Below, piece after piece: positions 1-12,109 of a stretch of 64,000 bases of DNA. A model generated the notes under the pieces. That model searched no databases, was not told the DNA's origin, and was given only the letters and a program-made list of their open reading frames with translations. The DNA comes from Asterias amurensis (lineage: Eukaryota > Echinodermata > Asteroidea > Forcipulatida > Asteriidae), in NCBI RefSeq assembly GCF_032118995.1, contig NC_092648.1, positions 3,983,001 to 4,047,000 of the forward strand, written 5' to 3'. Each line of letters begins with the position of its first letter. Within the stretch, counting starts at the first letter, position 1. A program made the position numbers and the translations under genes.

Positions 1-2260
1 TTTAGTGGTTTGAATTCTCGGCGCCGAAGCAGAGGCATCGTTCATGCGCTGACCATCTGCAACTCACACGGAATACCTGCAAACAAACAATGACCGGGAA
101 AACATACTTTTATGAATGACCCAAAACACTCTATCTCAAGTTACACAGAACCCATAATGACCACCAGCCATGTCACGAAGAAGTAAATATACAAATTACT
201 TAATTTAAGACATGGATGATGGGAGACTTGCCTGAAAAAAGGGTGAAATTCTGGACAGTCTGAGAACAACTTCTCTCCTCGTCGTGTGGAGTAGCGCCAA
301 CGTTCATATTTTATGCAAGTGCAATGACGCATTCCACATCCCAGTTGAGTTTGGGGTAGGGTAGATAAAACATTTAATTACTCCGTACAGAGACACTACT
401 CAGACATGAAATTTGGCATGGGTCTCAGACACATTACCCGAAACACACCTGCAAATTTGCAATACAACAGGTGCCTTAGTTGCAAAGTTATGAAGTTTTT
501 GGTGCGGTTTTTTAGACCAGAAGTGGCTATCGAGAGTAAAGAGGGCGGGAAGTACTCGCCTTATTTGGAAGGTCCACGTGTGACGTCACAAAATGATTGA
601 CAAGTAATGAATAATTAAAATTCGCGGCACATCACACACAAGATGCGCGGCGGTCACTGAGTGTTTTTCTTTGATGGGGTGAAAATTATTGTTTGCAGTT
701 TGTTGTTTGTTGTAATTTTATTGATAAAAAATGCTTCTTTGTCTTATAACTAGAGGTACATTATTAAACAACACCTCGCACTTGTTTTCTTACTGAAGAG
801 AAATGGTTACCTGCATCTTCAAATGAAATTACTTTATTCGTGCGCGTGAAGTTAATAAAGTAAAAGAAACCACCTGTTCATGTTGGGGAATTTAGGTTTT
901 TTTTCTACATACTTTAAATAATCTGGGCAAATGAATGTACAAATTATAAACATTTTCTATTATTTTAGCTCCATCAAAACTCAAATATAGGTACAGTTTC
1001 CGGGATGTCTTTTATGTGTGTTTACAAGCAGACATTATATCACTCTTCCAAAATGTTCAATTCCTAAATAATTTATAGCATGTTTTCCTTTGTTATTTGA
1101 TGTTCCGGTAATTTTACAACCTGTTTCTATTTTTACAAATAACTATGAAAGTAAAACCTACTTTAACAAAAATGCATTCGGCTGAATTTTGTTAATTGAG
1201 CACAATTATTGTTTTATTTTTTATTTTTACAATTTTCTCTCAATTAAATTGTTTTTACCTATTTGAGTTTTTAATGTCAGTGCATTGAATGTACCTCAAA
1301 TATTTCGGGGGAAAATGAGGTTAACATACAACACAAACAACAAAAACAACAGCAAAAGGGAACAATTACCAATCAATTATCAGTTTGAGGTCACTGTCAA
1401 TAAATTAACCCTCTAAAACCAGGTTTAACATTGTTAAAAGCAAACCAAACAATCTAAACAAAACAACTGAACACAACAAAACTCTTAAATTTCACTTTGA
1501 TTCCGTGTTATTTATTAGTCATGTGCATTTATAAGTCACTACAAAATTAATTTGCTATAAAACTATAAAGATACAATGATGTGACCACCCCAAAATGGCA
1601 GAAAGCCATGGTGACATTTATAAGTAGAAGAGCACTGCACATCGTTTAATAAATCAAAGTTCTTACTTGAAGAAAAAAATAGCTATCAAATATTAAAATT
1701 TACTTTTCACCATCACTTGTAAAAAAATTAACAAGTTGTGACCCAGTTTGGAGCAAGTAGATTCAGTTCAGTTTTAGGTTCAATTCCATGCCTAAACTCA
1801 TCATCCAGCTATTTTGAACTTGACATTGAGCTGTCTACTCAAAATGAGGTTTATACACATTGTGTCATCCACACACCTCACATTATTAAATTCTTTAAAA
1901 TGAAAGAAGAAGACAATAAATAAAGCACATCCTACCCTTTGGAATGTTAACAATGGAAAAATATGGTTTCTTTGGCTAACTCTAATATATGTAAGGCACT
2001 TGGTCTTTTTTCCAAACTGACGTCATCAGAAATATAAAAAATGTTAACCCTCCTCCTGAGTACTTTCTAAGATCATGAGTAATGGACAAGCTACGCAATA
2101 TATCATTTGGCCATAGAATTACACACCAACACATGTGTAAGTGGTTTATTTTATGCCAATTTGTGCCACCAGGCACAACCCATTCAGTTGAATTGTTTTT
2201 TTAAATAGTTTATTACCACTGAGTAGGAGGGTTTAACTTAACAAATAACAAAAACATATA
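1..2260. other. AT-rich stretch with no supported gene
   Basis: No ORF here has codon-like structure or recognisable protein similarity. The first 650 bases are somewhat GC-richer and include a CRE-like TGACGTCA near 581. The rest is AT-rich sequence of intron or intergenic type with several poly-T runs. A short splice-acceptor-plus-ORF at 2-76 on the minus strand was considered and left out. Confidence 0.6.
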
Positions 2261-2261
2261 T

Positions 2262-2297
2262 AATAATAATAATAATAATATTAATAATAATAATATA
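2262..2297. repeat. AAT/ATA trinucleotide microsatellite
   Basis: Runs of (ATA)n/(AAT)n, slightly interrupted, lie just beyond the 3' end of NUDT22. Confidence 0.85.
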
Positions 2298-2639
2298 TAC
2301 GGTTGTTAATAAGCACTGAGCCTTGTTCTACCAAAAATAAAATTATATTTCTATAAATGTATACAGCTGTTGACATATCAACCAACAATGCCCTTGTAAT
2401 TGCACCTATGTGAGTGAATTATATAAAGTTCACCCAAAGACAATATAAACTAAAATTGTGTTCATGCAAATGAGAAGAGATTGAAAGAAGCATCAAGTTC
2501 ATTAGAGTGACAGATGTTTAGACTGAGTGCAGCTAGTTCAAAGGTCATGACCATGTCTGGGCCTAATGTCATTAAGCTGTTAAGCAGAAAATACCGCTTG
2601 ACAAATGTCTTTGCTAGTTGAAAGTTGAGTCAGACACCA

Positions 2640-2760
2640 GCAACAACAATTCAAACTTAATGTAATTTGGGCTCCGCTGGTAAACCGTTTCTGCTAAGCA
2701 ATACTATTCCGTGCTTAGCAAGTTTTGTGTGCTTACAGGCTTTATGAAATTGGGCCCAAG
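2640..2760. mobile_element. partial inverted-repeat element, GGCCCAATTTCATA family
   Basis: The right end reads GCTTTATGAAATTGGGCCC and is preceded by the family's typical TGCTTAGCAAG interior. It abuts the 3' end of NUDT22. The left end is not clear. Confidence 0.5.
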
Positions 2761-2773
2761 TCATGAGATCTGA

Positions 2774-5315
2774 TTATGAGTCTATCATTAATGTATACAT
2801 CTTGACGCATCCTTTAGCAGATGGTGCCATCTTCTTCCACATATCAGTGTTTTCCAGGCTCATCACCTCCTGCAAATGGATTAATAAAATGTCATGGTTT
2901 TATATAATAACAATTTGGCACTACTCAGTAAACTCAGTACAAGTCAGTAAACTCAGTACAAGTCGGTAAAGTCAGTACTATTCAGTTGACTCGGTAAATG
3001 GACTACTCAATTAACTGAGTGCTACTCAGTTAACTCAGTTCTACTTAGTATAACTCAGTACCACTCAGTAGACTCAGTACTCAGTAAACTTAATAGTACT
3101 ATTCAATTACCTCAGTACTACTCAGTTAACTCAGTGCAAGTCAGTAAACTGATCTCAGTGCTACTGGGTAAACTCATCTACTTTTAAATTACTTAGCACT
3201 AGTTAGTAAAATCAGTATTTAGTGCTACTCAGTGCTCAGTGCTACTCAGTGCCACTCAGTGCTACTCATCACTTAACTCAGTAATACTGAGTTGACTTAG
3301 CACTATAGTCAGTAAACTCAGTACTACTGAGTAAACTCACTGCCATTAAGTTAACTCAGTACTACTCAGTAAACAACAGAAACAGATTTTTCAAGAAAAA
3401 ACAGAAATTAAAGTTACCGCTAGCGGGACGAGTTTCAGCCCAGTTGATTCATCTGCCTCTGCACCACCAGCTTTGTACAACTCCATCACTTTGCTAGAAT
3501 GTAATGTGCACCTGTCAAGTAATTTTAATAGCAAAGACATTATATGAACACTTGGTATAAACGAGAGCGGGCCAGGATAAAACAAAAAGCAGATGGACAA
3601 AGGGCAGATTTAAGTAAAGATCAGAGATTACTTGCTGGCTGGCAGAACTCAATTCAGTCAAATTCATAAAATGTTTGATATCATAATAGGCTTTAAAAAA
3701 CAATTTTCAGTGGTGGGGTGTGAAAATGAAAAAATTGTATAGATTTATTTGTTTGATTTGTCAAAAAAAGAAGACCCAGTTTTTCTTAAGCTATTCTCAA
3801 CAAACTTCTAGATTTCAGCCCGGTTCAAACTCGAATGTGAATGTGATATGAATTTTGACGTCACAAATTTGCACCAAATAATTCTCATTAATTGAAATGT
3901 GCTTCAACTCCTACGAAATATTAGCTGCCCTGGGATGTCAAAGTTTGCACCGGATTCACAGGAATATGAACCGAGCTTTAGTCTGATAAGTGTGACAAAG
4001 TTCAACACATACTTGACAAAGAATTCAGCGCTTGGTCGTCCTGAGCTGGTGTTATTCTTAGCCAGTCCTATTAGGTAAGGCTCTCCCAACTCAGACTCAG
4101 GGATGTTGATCTCGTCTCGGATCTCACGAATTGTGGAACAGATGAGCTCATTTCTGACATCCAGATCAGTCATGTCGGTCAGGATGATGTCTTCGAGTCG
4201 GGCTGCACCACCTTTGACTTCCTAAACAAGTGGGACAAAAGTCATAAATAAAACTGCAGAGTAGGTGAAACCACTGCAACTGAATTACTCCAACGCTACC
4301 AAATTTGTAGTGCTTGAGTAATTTTTCATCCTGACAGAATGACTGAAATCCCTTTTACTGATCAGGAATGTGCCTTAAACATAATTTAATCCCCAAAATA
4401 TTTTGTTTTCACATATTTTGCTTGGTATGCTGAAAAAAACAAAGCACCAGGTCATACTGTGGGTTTCTGACTAAGTTTGCAGCTTCGTTCCAATTCTCAA
4501 TGTGGAATGATTGGAATCACTGGACAAAGATGCGCAACCCTAATTTGTTCACATTCCCAAATAGATGTTTCATATAGGTAACATTTTTGCAGGGAAGTTA
4601 GTAGTCTAGGTGCTAGCCCTTCTCTTGTTGATTTGTTAAAATTGTCCCCATAAGAGGGCGCTCTCATATCCATTATCCGCTCTCACACACGAACCGCTCC
4701 GAGCGGTTCGTGGGTGAGAGCCGATCGTGGGTGAGAGCGGATCGTGGATGATAGCCCCCTCTAGTGGGGGAAATTTTTTCAAATCAACAAGAGAAGGTCT
4801 TGCACCAAGACTAGGAAGTTAGAAGAAGATAATGTATGTACCCCTGGCTCAGGATGACCACCAGGAATGTCCCATAGTCCTTGCGCCTCACCAACATGCT
4901 GACTCCTCCGTATGAAAATGACACAATCATCTGCTGTTTGCACAAAAGCACCCACACCTAAAGCATCGGACATATACGCCTGGCTGTTACTGAAATCTCT
5001 CCTGCCAGACTCTAAAAGCTCAGCTGCATTATCCGCCCAGTTGGTCCCGATGAAGTCTTTATACCCAGTGATACCTAAACCAAACGTGACCTCGCCGCTA
5101 GTGTTGTCAGTATAGAGTGAGTGAAACCGAAACTTGGATCCGTTGTAAAGCTTTGGATTCTGTTCGGTTCGTAGTCCCCATATTCTGTTGATGTTGCTCT
5201 CGTGTGATGGCAAAGTCTTCCGGTTGTATTCCTCGAGTAGTTTCACCCTGAGCTTCGACTGTGGAACTCCTGGGGGCCGTGATGCTGCGAATATCACTGA
5301 AATCTCTGGATCCAT
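2774..5315 (-). CDS. NUDT22: NUDT22-like Nudix hydrolase (UDP-sugar pyrophosphatase), 4 coding exons
   Basis: Coding exons on the minus strand: 5315-4842, 4221-4013, 3511-3418 and 2869-2774. All have GT-AG introns and compatible phases, giving about 290 residues (human NUDT22 is 303). The family hydrolyses UDP-glucose and UDP-galactose to sugar-1-phosphate and UMP. Exon 1 ends in GLWDIPGGHPEPG, the family's entry into the Nudix fold. Exon 2 carries the degenerate Nudix helix REIRDEIN and GRPSAEFFVK. Exon 3 carries GGAEADESTG. Exon 4 carries MWKKMAPSAKG. Each matches the NUDT22 order as I recall it. A splice acceptor at 5324/5325 sits eight bases before the chosen ATG, so a non-coding 5' exon must lie upstream. 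The in-frame upstream ATG at 5360 is then intronic. The gene is divergent from RSPH9. Intron 1 contains an inverted-repeat element and intron 3 a long imperfect satellite. Confidence 0.9.
2921..3376. repeat. imperfect ACTCAGTA satellite in NUDT22 intron 3
   Basis: About 450 bp of imperfect repeats of the motif ACTCAGTA(A/C)T, with ACTCAGT recurring every 8-16 bases. They lie between NUDT22 exons 3 and 4 and contain no coding sequence. Confidence 0.9.
4604..4816. mobile_element. palindromic non-autonomous DNA element (about 210 bp)
   Basis: The two ends are inverted copies: CTTCTCTTGTTGATTTG on the left and CAAATCAACAAGAGAAG on the right. Inside is a strong hairpin, GAACCGCTCCGAGCGGTTC, flanked by GTGAGAGC repeats. 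The element lies in NUDT22 intron 1, 25 bases from the splice donor of the first coding exon. It has no coding capacity. Superfamily not determined. Confidence 0.7.
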
Positions 5316-5387
5316 ATTTGCATCTGTTGAGGAAAGAATTGATAATATCAACCAAAACATATAAATTATAAAATATTTGTGCTAGAT

Positions 5388-5440
5388 GCGACAACGTAAT
5401 CCTCCTCCAGATGCCGTCGGGAGGAGGGTATGTTATCACA
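5388..5440. repeat. small palindromic element, copy 1
   Basis: A compact inverted repeat around CCTCCTCC...GGAGGAGG with ends resembling GCGACAACGTAA. It is closely related to the copy at 5687-5743. Confidence 0.6.
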
Positions 5441-5686
5441 ACTAGTTTTTGACTTGCTTTCTTGATGAACTTCCAATAATCACCCAGCCAAGTAGAATAG
5501 CTGTCAGGCCTGATACTTCATGGAGGCAACGAACAAAGGTGATTGCCCCCATTGCATTGGCATGATTGGTGCCCTGGAAATACTTGAGTAATTCAAAACA
5601 AAAATTCCTTGTAGGGTTTATATACCAAGGAGAAAATGCCTTGATTTGAAAACTTAAAAGGTTGGGCCAATTACAATCAATCATAG

Positions 5687-5743
5687 TTGCTATAACGTAA
5701 AACCCTCCTCTCGACGGCGGGAGCAGGGTTACGTTATCGCAAC
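5687..5743. repeat. small palindromic element, copy 2
   Basis: An inverted repeat: ATAACGTAAAACCCTCCTC on the left, GAGCAGGGTTACGTTAT on the right, with a short CGACGGCGG loop. Same family as 5388-5440. Confidence 0.65.
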
Positions 5744-6688
5744 TTAATCAAACACTATTTAAGTTGATCAACCACCACTTTTATATCAGTATATGGAACC
5801 AACTGCCTTTAACATGTGAAGACTGAAGTGGAAGTAGCAGAATCAGATAATTAATGCATTTAGGGTAAATACATAATAGGCCTCTAAAAAAAGACCAACA
5901 AAAAAGAGAACTTTCACACAACACAACAAAACACAACACAAGTCCGGCTTGTCCTTCCTCTATGTTGTGACTGATCACTTTGGCTTGCCGGTGGTAACGC
6001 TATGGGCTCGGGTAATAAAATATAACTAAATTGACATAACAATAACAATTAATATTAAGAATCATTGACATTAACAACAACAAGTTCAACATTGAAAGTT
6101 ACAGAACAGAATACAGGGAGAAATTCAATTTAAAGTTGTTTATGTTTTATGAATGAACGATTAATTAAACTTTAATTTAAGTTATAAACTAAACCACCTG
6201 CTCTTCAGTTCTGCTCTCAATTTCGTTTGTCAGGCATTGTTGATTCTAGCTGCGGACCGTCATCTTGTGAGCCTCAAACTTGATCACACATGCTCCATAG
6301 CATCTAATGAATCATCTCTTAAATCTCGCTATTTTAATTAATTAAAGCAAATATTTAATTTTGCATTCTATTGCAGACGGGGCTTTCCCGCTGATGTTCC
6401 ATCTCACTGCACACAGTGCTGCTGCCACATCACGAAACGCGGTGACCTGTGAGCACTGGTGCTCCACACCGCACGAAAGTCCATCGAATAACAGGGAACC
6501 AGTTAATTAAGTTGACCTTTCCACGGCCGGCGTGGAGAGGGACCACACAGCGCGTGCGCGAGGCCCTTGACAACAATACACACCATAAACAACAACCTCC
6601 ACAGAGCAGTAGAAAAACCTCCGCGGAAAAGTTAAGAAAAACACCTCTTTTTCCACTTTTCAAGTCGCTGAATACATCAAATTCAATC

Positions 6689-9600
6689 ATGGAGGCCGAA
6701 GGTTTGCATCTAAATATCGACTACGTCGGATCCTGTGGTATTTTGTTGAGCACGGAGCAGAAAGCAGCACTCCAAAGCTCCCTTGTGATTCTGCGGAATC
6801 ATTACAAATTTAATCGGGTGTTTTTCTGGGGAAAGATTCTGGGCATCAAGGGAGATTATTTCATTGCTCAGGGTACCGGCAGTGATGAGATGGCAGACAA
6901 GAAAACGTTGTACAGGTACGATAGACAATAGGCTTCACATATTGATCCAAGTCGTGTACTTTATTCTGTAAAAGATAGAATAACATCAAATAAAATATTC
7001 AGTTGTCACTCAGAAGATTTACAGTTATACACACAACAAACACAGTCAGCCACGCATGAATGGATCTCCACATTAACCACTGTTTTTAGTGTGTCTGTCT
7101 ATCTTTGAATTTAAGTTTTAACTTAAATTCAAATTCAAAGATAGACAGACACACTAATTAATTTAACGTTTAATATTAATTAGATTCAGTTGTTTATTAT
7201 TATAACTAGTACTTTTAGTAGTAGTACCAGTAATGACAAATCAAAAGTTTGTATCAGGTTTAGTTAGGCTATATGACAAACTTAAAATAAAGTCTTTTAA
7301 TTTTTTAAAGAAAATGTTTTTTGTTTTACCTGAAACATCGCACAAAAACTAATATTATTTGCAAATATCTTTAACATAGTAAGTAGACTTTTGTCATGGA
7401 AAATCTAAATTGTTGTTTGCAGTTGTATAATTTTTGTTTTGTTGAATAAAAGCAATATTGTTACAGACATTTTGGTAAACTTGTTGTGTGACCCTTCTTT
7501 TACAGTATCGACTGCGTTACATGGGGACTTCTGCCACAAGCGACACAAGCCATCCGAGAGCAGTGCTCAGTGGTAAAAGGGAGATTCCTTGGTGATCCGT
7601 CTCATGAGTACGAGCATGTGGAGATAAAGAGAATCGGAGAAGGAGAAGATGCAACCGAGGAAGAGAGCAATGTGAGTCTAGAGTGGAAGAATTTTTGTAT
7701 TGTCTTTAACTGATTTATTGCATCTGTGATACTAAGAGCTAGATGCAATGAGGCAGTTTTACAGGCAACCAGTTCCAGGAAATCTCCATGAAGAGCATCC
7801 ATTCACATTTGAACGATAACATATTTTTACTCATGTGTTGCCAATACGTACCATTGGTAATGAGAGACTTTCAGGATGCTTGGTGTCAGCAGACTTACCA
7901 GGTAAAATCCATTGTTCTCGGTAATGTGCGCATGCTTAGAACTATGTAAACAATGGACATTTATCTGGTAAGTCTTCTGCCACCTAGCGCCTCAAAGTCT
8001 CCCATTAAGGGGCACCTCTTTGAGAAAAGTGTAAATTTTTACCTTGCATGACGAGGCACCACAGGAAAAGCACACAGCACCAAGGCAATTGCTGTGGGCG
8101 CCGTGGGTTATTTCAAGGCTTGTGCTATTTGCAGGGGATCTAAACGACAACTTTCTAGAAGAGTAAATGTTTAAGACATTTAATTTATTTCATGTTTCCT
8201 TGATGCAGATCATGATTAAGGAGGAGGATCGTCTCGCTTCAGTTATTGCTCACATCGATGAAGAGGTTGCCATTGTTCCAAGAGGGTCATACGTCAAGAC
8301 ACCTCATGGAACTGTTCTCAAGAATCGCAGCTTTGAAGGTATGCCCAACCGCATGTGTCAATATCTGTTGTCACAAAAGCAGGAGTCTACAAAAATATCC
8401 AGCTATTCTGTGTCCCATTGGCTGATATAGAGCAGGCCAGGAATTTCATCTTTAAACATGTTGAAAGGGCAAGGCCATTTTCGATTTGCAAAGGGCACTT
8501 CCATTGGAAACTCTTAAAGTCATTGAGAAAGGTGCCAAGACCAGGGGCCAATTTCATAGAGCTGCTTAAGCAAAAATTTTGCTTGAGCACGAAAATAGTT
8601 CACTTATTTTACACATGATACTGGCAAAAATTTCATGCCACATACATTGCTTGTGACTGGTATTTAGCTATTGTTTACTTAGCATATAACAATTCAGTGG
8701 AGTCTTAGCTGGTAATCTGATTTTACGAAGCAAGGATTTTTTTGCTTAAGCAAAATTTTGTGCTTGAGCAGCTCTATGAAATTGGGCCAAGGGCAACGGA
8801 GGTCGTGACCTCTGTGGCCTGCATGTGATTCCAGGCTTGTTAGATGGGACACAAAAAGACGATTGTTAACAATTTTTCTCAGATTGAAATATTTTTGAGT
8901 TTCTGTCTCTGAAACCACATTCCTCTGAAGAGAATCCGTTCTCAAAATGTTAAAGATTATCAACAGCTGCAGTGCTTCTTACCAAAGCAGTGTTTATGAT
9001 CATTACTTTTTTAGGTACTTTGAGAAAGATAAAGAAAAATCTTGCACCAAGCCCAGTTAAGATCCATGTTGACAATGTCTTTTTTATGAAGGTTCATCAG
9101 GCAGGGATTGAGATCTTTTTCATTATTTTTTTAACCCCAAGGATTGTCGGTGACAGAATCGGGTAAACTGCACAACTACTTCCACTTCAGAGAGCCTGTA
9201 CGTCTGAATGAGAAGAGCCTACTTGAGAAAGCTGACCTTGATAAGTCCATTGACTTCCTGGATCCAATCAGTGAAGATATCCCAAGAGGAGGTAAAGGAT
9301 TTACATTCATACTAGGGGTCGTGGGTTCAAATCCCACCCGAGGATAGCCATGCGAGAAACGATGCTTATTAGCGCCTGTGTAAGCTTGCATACAGCTTTT
9401 AAAAAGGAGTGTGTTTTAGCAGCCAGTCTTCGATTGTTGGTGACATGAGCATGGTTTTGTCACAGTGAAGGTTCAGGGGTCGAAATTGCCACTAGCCCGC
9501 TAGCCCGGGACTACCAGATTTACAGCCGGGCTACTCATTTTTCCAGTTTGATAGCCCGACAGGCTAGTGGAAAAATAATGCAAAAATCATCATCACAAAC

Positions 9601-10422
9601 AATAAAGAACTATGTTATTGGTGTATTGTAAAGTTTGAGCCGTGACGCGAGACATAATGTGTCTTTCGGGCTACCAAATTCTAATCAGGGCTACTAAAAC
9701 TTATTGGTCATTAGCCCTGCTGACTACCATGGAATACACTTAATTTCGACCCCTGAGGTTGTTCCACGACACTTATACATATGCCATATGATTTCTCATA
9801 GTGGCCTGGTCCCAATTTCAAAGCCAGTATTTTATGTACAAAACCTTGCTAAGCACATACAAAATCGTGTATTGCTATTAACAAAAACAGGTTACCACTC
9901 TACAGGTGCCCCACTCAAATTACAAAGGGTGCGTTCGTTTAGCTTCCCTGGGTCGACCCCGGTGTGTGGCGTGTTTTTGTTCCAGGACAAACATGGGTAA
10001 TTATCTGCACATGTTCGTCCTGGGAAAAAAAAAAACGCCACACACCGGGGTCAACCCAGGGAAGCTAAACGAACGCACCCAAAGAAGTTTCTCAAGCAGT
10101 TGTTTCTGCTTAACAGCATTGTGAAAGTCTGCATTAAATGTCTGGCTGATCCCGATGGTTCCATCGCATCGCAGCAAACATAATGCAGGTCCATCTAAAG
10201 GCAGTTATTATGCTACATTTCTGCTCAGACGTTAATCTTATTTTTTCCTTTTCCACTAAAGGTTCATGGAGTCTGAAGTTTGAGAGAGGCAGTGGGCTTG
10301 TTTGCATCATGAGTACTCTGTGGCCCGGCCTTTCATTCTACCACGTCCCTCACTCGCAGAAGTTTGGCTATGTCTACTTTGGGACTGGTGAAAAGAACAA
10401 AGATCTGCCGTTCCTACTGTGA
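6689..10422 (+). CDS. RSPH9: radial spoke head protein 9, 5 exons
   Basis: Exons 6689-6915, 7506-7671, 8209-8338, 9142-9291 and 10262-10422 join with GT-AG introns into a 277-residue protein (human RSPH9 is 276). RSPH9 is a structural part of the radial spoke head in motile 9+2 cilia and flagella, which passes central-pair signals to the dynein arms. Family landmarks appear in order: FFWGKILGIKGDYFIAQG (residues about 48-65), SVVKGRFLGDPSHEYEH, VAIVPRGSYVKTPHG, NYFHFREPVRLNEKSLLEKA, LWPGLSFYHVPHS and the C-terminal YVYFGTGEKNKDLPFLL. The ATG at 6689 is chosen because the protein then begins MEAEGLHLN, as in the family; the same frame stays open upstream but without similarity. The gene looks intact. 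Its introns hold at least five inverted-repeat elements and a SINE remnant. Possible poly(A) signals follow near 11090 and 11277. Confidence 0.95.
7087..7156. repeat. 70-bp palindrome in RSPH9 intron 1
   Basis: TAGTGTGTCTGTCTATCTTT and its exact inverted copy AAAGATAGACAGACACACTA bound a short AT-rich centre. It could be a foldback remnant. Confidence 0.8.
7861..8012. mobile_element. inverted-repeat non-autonomous element in RSPH9 intron 2
   Basis: The left half contains GAGACTTTCAGGATGCTTGG and CAGACTTACCAGGTAAA. The right half contains the inverse, ATCTGGTAAGTCTTCTG and CCTCAAAGTCTC. No coding capacity. Confidence 0.65.
8545..8789. mobile_element. non-autonomous element, GGCCCAATTTCATAGAGCTG family, full copy
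   Basis: Terminal inverted repeats GGCCAATTTCATAGAGCTG and CAGCTCTATGAAATTGGGCC extend into TGCTTAAGCAAAATTTTG repeats on both sides. It lies in RSPH9 intron 3. Other pieces of the family lie at 2640-2760, 9808-9925, 24530-24620 and 62711-62760. Confidence 0.75.
9300..9360. mobile_element. SINE fragment with tRNA-like B box
   Basis: GGTCGTGGGTTCAAATCCC is a B-box-like block typical of tRNA-derived SINEs. A related piece is at 11395-11470. No folded tRNA can be drawn. It starts about 10 bases after the RSPH9 exon 4 donor. Confidence 0.5.
9475..9755. mobile_element. non-autonomous element with CAGGGGTCGAAATT ends
   Basis: Ends CAGGGGTCGAAATT and AATTTCGACCCCTG are exact inverse copies. The interior repeats words such as GGGCTACTA and TAGCCCG. 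AGGTT flanks both sides and may be a target duplication. It lies in RSPH9 intron 4. Confidence 0.75.
9928..10081. mobile_element. palindromic element with GGGTGCGTTCGTTTAGCTTC ends, copy 1
   Basis: A 154-bp near-perfect foldback. Both halves contain CACACACCGGGGTC-like and CCCAGGGAAGCTAAACGAAC blocks in inverse orientation. A second copy of similar size is at 55817-55966. It lies in RSPH9 intron 4. Confidence 0.85.
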
Positions 10423-10535
10423 GCCGGGAATATTGTCGAGTTGTACAGTCTCTAAAGTACTTCCATGAAAGCAAATTCTAGGGGGAACTTCTGAAAATGT
10501 TTATATGGTGCCATTTAAGAAATGTGAATGGTTAC

Positions 10536-10821
10536 AGATCCTTGTCATTTGATTGGTGGAAGAAAACTTTGGCCTTAATGGTGGACATCCAATTCATTAG
10601 AGGGCACCAAGGCAATGACCAGGGGACAGGGAGGCACAGATCTCCTCTGTTGCTGCTGTGAAGTATCAGGCCCGTCATTCCACAGTGGTGGTGGACAAGT
10701 TTGGTGTCAAATGCCATCCATGTTGTTTAGAATTTTTAACAAGTTCAGACTGTTTCATGGCCGAGTCGTCTACTCCATTTATTGTTTCTGTGGAAAAAAA
10801 TTACCAAAATGACAAGGATCT
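10536..10821. mobile_element. non-autonomous element with AGATCCTTGTCATTT ends
   Basis: The 15-16 bp inverted ends AGATCCTTGTCATTT and AAAATGACAAGGATCT bound 286 bp of non-coding sequence just downstream of the RSPH9 stop, possibly inside its 3' UTR. Confidence 0.6.
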
Positions 10822-11977
10822 ATATGCAAGTTTGAAAACAAATATTCAATGCATTTCATTCAAGCATTGCCCCAGAAAAAAATCACGCTATAATTATATT
10901 CTGCTTCAATGCACTGACATGAACATTTGTATAGTAGACAGGATGGCTTAATTTTTGATGGGCTATGGCCAACAAATCCTCTCAATAGATAATAATTTAT
11001 GTATTTTTCATTAATTTTGAACTATTATTACTTTGTTTTTGTATTCTATGGTTATATTACAAAGTTACTACACTCTTCAAAGCTGATTGAAATAAAAAAA
11101 AGAACTTTACAAATTCCGTCCATGAAGAAAACTTTTTAGACTGAAAGAAAATTTTCAAATAATTTCTGCAGTTTCATATTTAGGACTTTTGTCAACTGAA
11201 AGTGTTATCCATTTCCCAAGTTATATAGAGAACATTTTCTTGGCTATTTACATGTACATATCAAATGTTTTTGTGCTAATAAACAAGAGTTGAACTAACA
11301 TTTAAGTATCAAGTTCTCAATGATGTTCTTGTGTGTCAAGTTACAAAGTCTACACATTTTCATTTTTTTATGAATTAATTACAGTTGGTAAGACACTGCT
11401 CTAGAATTGCAAGGGTCGTGGGATCGAATCCCACCCGAGTAATATGCCTGTGATATTTTTTCACAGGACTCAAAATTATTCTGGTTGTGAAGCCAAGGAT
11501 TCTTTAGACTTGATTCCATGTCTGAAGTAGTGGCTATTTCTCTGCATCCATCTGCAACACCCCAGCCCCCACCCCCAGGTTGGCTGTCACACGTACTATC
11601 CCCAATCTCATGTCACAAAAGGGTGCTATTTCAGGCAATGTTTTGGCTATCAGGTAACACAATCACATACCGGATACCAAGTCAAGGGATTCTCAGAAAA
11701 GCATACTCAGTAACTTTAATATAATGAAGAAAAGACAAAGAAGAAACTTTCCGGCTTTAGATGTGGGACAAAAACCCATTTTTATTCCATCAAAAACTAA
11801 TGCAATCAGTGAGGCTTAAAAAGACGAGTGAAGTTTTAGAAAGTAGAATTAGCTGTTCAAACATGTCAAAACAGCTTGCTTACTGAAAATGGTCAGGTAA
11901 AATCTTTACAGAAATTGCAAAGGAATGTACGGTAAAGTTCAGACTTTACCAACAAAAATTAAGTCTCCACATCCATT
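10822..11977. other. gene-less stretch between convergent RSPH9 and MRPS18A
   Basis: AT-rich sequence with candidate RSPH9 poly(A) signals (AATAAA near 11090 and 11277). A SINE remnant with the B-box-like GGTCGTGGGATCGAATCCC lies at about 11395-11470. No coding region is seen. Confidence 0.5.
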
Positions 11978-11983
11978 TTATTC
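11978..11983 (-). terminator. candidate MRPS18A poly(A) signal
   Basis: AATAAA on the minus strand, about 127 bases past the MRPS18A stop codon. Confidence 0.5.
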
Positions 11984-12109
11984 CAGTTTTGAACCAATAT
12001 AGATATTGGAGAGTTTCCTATTCAAAATGTGATTTCTATTGGGTTTTTTTTTGCACACAATTATTTGCTGTACAGTATTTACAAAAATAGAACATAATTG
12101 TTTCTTGGA

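Larger units (their letters stand above)
5324..6688. promoter_or_regulatory. divergent intergenic region between NUDT22 and RSPH9
   Basis: 1.37 kb separates the NUDT22 and RSPH9 start codons. It should hold the 5' non-coding exon of NUDT22 and the promoter and 5' UTR of RSPH9; the GC-richer stretch 6360-6660 is the likeliest RSPH9 leader. Two small palindromic elements lie at 5388-5440 and 5687-5743. I could not identify core promoter motifs with confidence. Confidence 0.45.

Noticed and set aside
2-76. Minus-strand 25-codon ORF preceded by TTTGCAG at the left edge
   Set aside because: Looks like a terminal exon (acceptor at 77/78) but is too short, has no recognisable similarity, and nothing upstream in the window supports it.
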